The notes under the pieces are model-generated. The model ran no database searches. It saw nothing but the letters and a program-made list of their open reading frames with translations, and had not been told where the DNA came from. Shown piece after piece: positions 15,080 through 15,234 of a stretch of 15,234 nt of DNA (the stretch's first letter is position 1; every line of letters begins with the position of its first letter). A program made the translations under genes and the position numbers. The DNA lies in NCBI GenBank assembly GCA_025351145.1, contig JANXWM010000571.1, positions 1-15,234 on the forward strand, given 5' to 3'. This DNA comes from Chitinophagaceae bacterium. Lineage in GTDB: Bacteria > Bacteroidota > Bacteroidia > Chitinophagales > Chitinophagaceae.

Positions 15080-15136
15080 TACAACAGAAAATTAAACTGT
15101 AAACCACTTCGCACATTGCTGCTATATGTTCTGAAA

Positions 15137-15196
15137 GTACAAGAGTGCGACGCAACAGAAGCCTCATAGATATTCTTCAGCCCGGCTCATAAAAAA
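15137..15196 (+). repeat. Interspersed repeat copy 12
   Basis: The intact core GTACAAGAGTGCGACGCAA starts at 15137, the middle has AGAAGCCTCATAGATATTC, and the tail AGCCCGGCTCATAAAAAA ends at 15196. The flank TTGCTGCTATATGTTCTGAA precedes it. It lies 57 bp after the B12 subunit gene. The remaining bases to the window end show no gene start. Confidence 0.93.
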
Positions 15197-15234
15197 TTAA
15201 ATCTCCGGTAAGCTTAGCCTTTTTAGTTTTGAAA

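Noticed and set aside
1543..15196. The repeats as a CRISPR array
   Set aside because: Copies are kilobases apart, on both strands and separated by genes, with no regular spacers and no cas genes.

Overview
The window looks like ordinary chromosome of a Bacteroidota bacterium, most likely of the Chitinophagaceae or a close relative. This is inferred from AT-rich spacers, few Shine-Dalgarno sites, TAnnTTTG-type promoter elements, a GltX with the insertion typical of Bacteroidota after KLSKR, and a gene set of secreted hydrolases, a PD40 protein, GH29 and M61. No plasmid, phage or transposase gene is visible.

Layout. 1-371 (-): 5' part of a Tat-exported sugar phosphate isomerase/epimerase-like protein, running off the left edge. 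462-1427 (-): PD40 beta-propeller protein. 1711-3570 (+): secreted M61 metallopeptidase with PDZ domain. 3768-4532 (-): MpaB/DUF2236-family protein. 4665-6191 (-): GH3-family adenylating enzyme. 6552-6638 (-): tRNA-Ser(GGA) with a terminator. 6673-7440 (-): TatD nuclease. 7798-8448 (-): polysaccharide deacetylase. 8637-9965 (-): GH29 alpha-L-fucosidase. 10063-11133 (-): secreted ARPP-1/DUF6569-like protein. 11383-12903 (+): gltX. 12958-14496 (+): GT39/PMT-type membrane glycosyltransferase. 14660-15079 (+): stand-alone B12-binding subunit. The genes do not form one pathway; most sit alone with their own spacers, and only gltX and the GT39 gene are close enough (54 bp) to suggest co-transcription.

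The most unusual feature is a short interspersed repeat. Twelve copies, on both strands, share a core of GTACAAGAGTGCGACGCAA, a variable middle, and a tail of CCCGGCTCA followed by an A-run. Each is about 50-60 bp, with a weaker 30-40 bp extension before the core. Every intergenic gap above 130 bp carries a copy and no gap below 100 bp does. Ten of the eleven neighbouring pairs lie in opposite orientation. Two pairs form head-to-head imperfect palindromes. One copy lies in the 5' end of the ARPP-1 gene, one reaches the -33 region of the likely gltX promoter, and the tail of one supplies the U-run of the tRNA-Ser terminator. This resembles REP/BIME or MITE-like elements at high density; no mobilising gene is present here.

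Two smaller points stand out. At 7514-7640 a good Bacteroidota-type promoter leads into a sequence with TPP-riboswitch hallmarks (CTGAG, ACCTGATC, a matching P2-like helix) but no gene follows, so it may be a decayed orphan riboswitch. In the deacetylase gene a 21-bp direct repeat encodes a TSNLKHR/TSNF insertion between conserved motifs.
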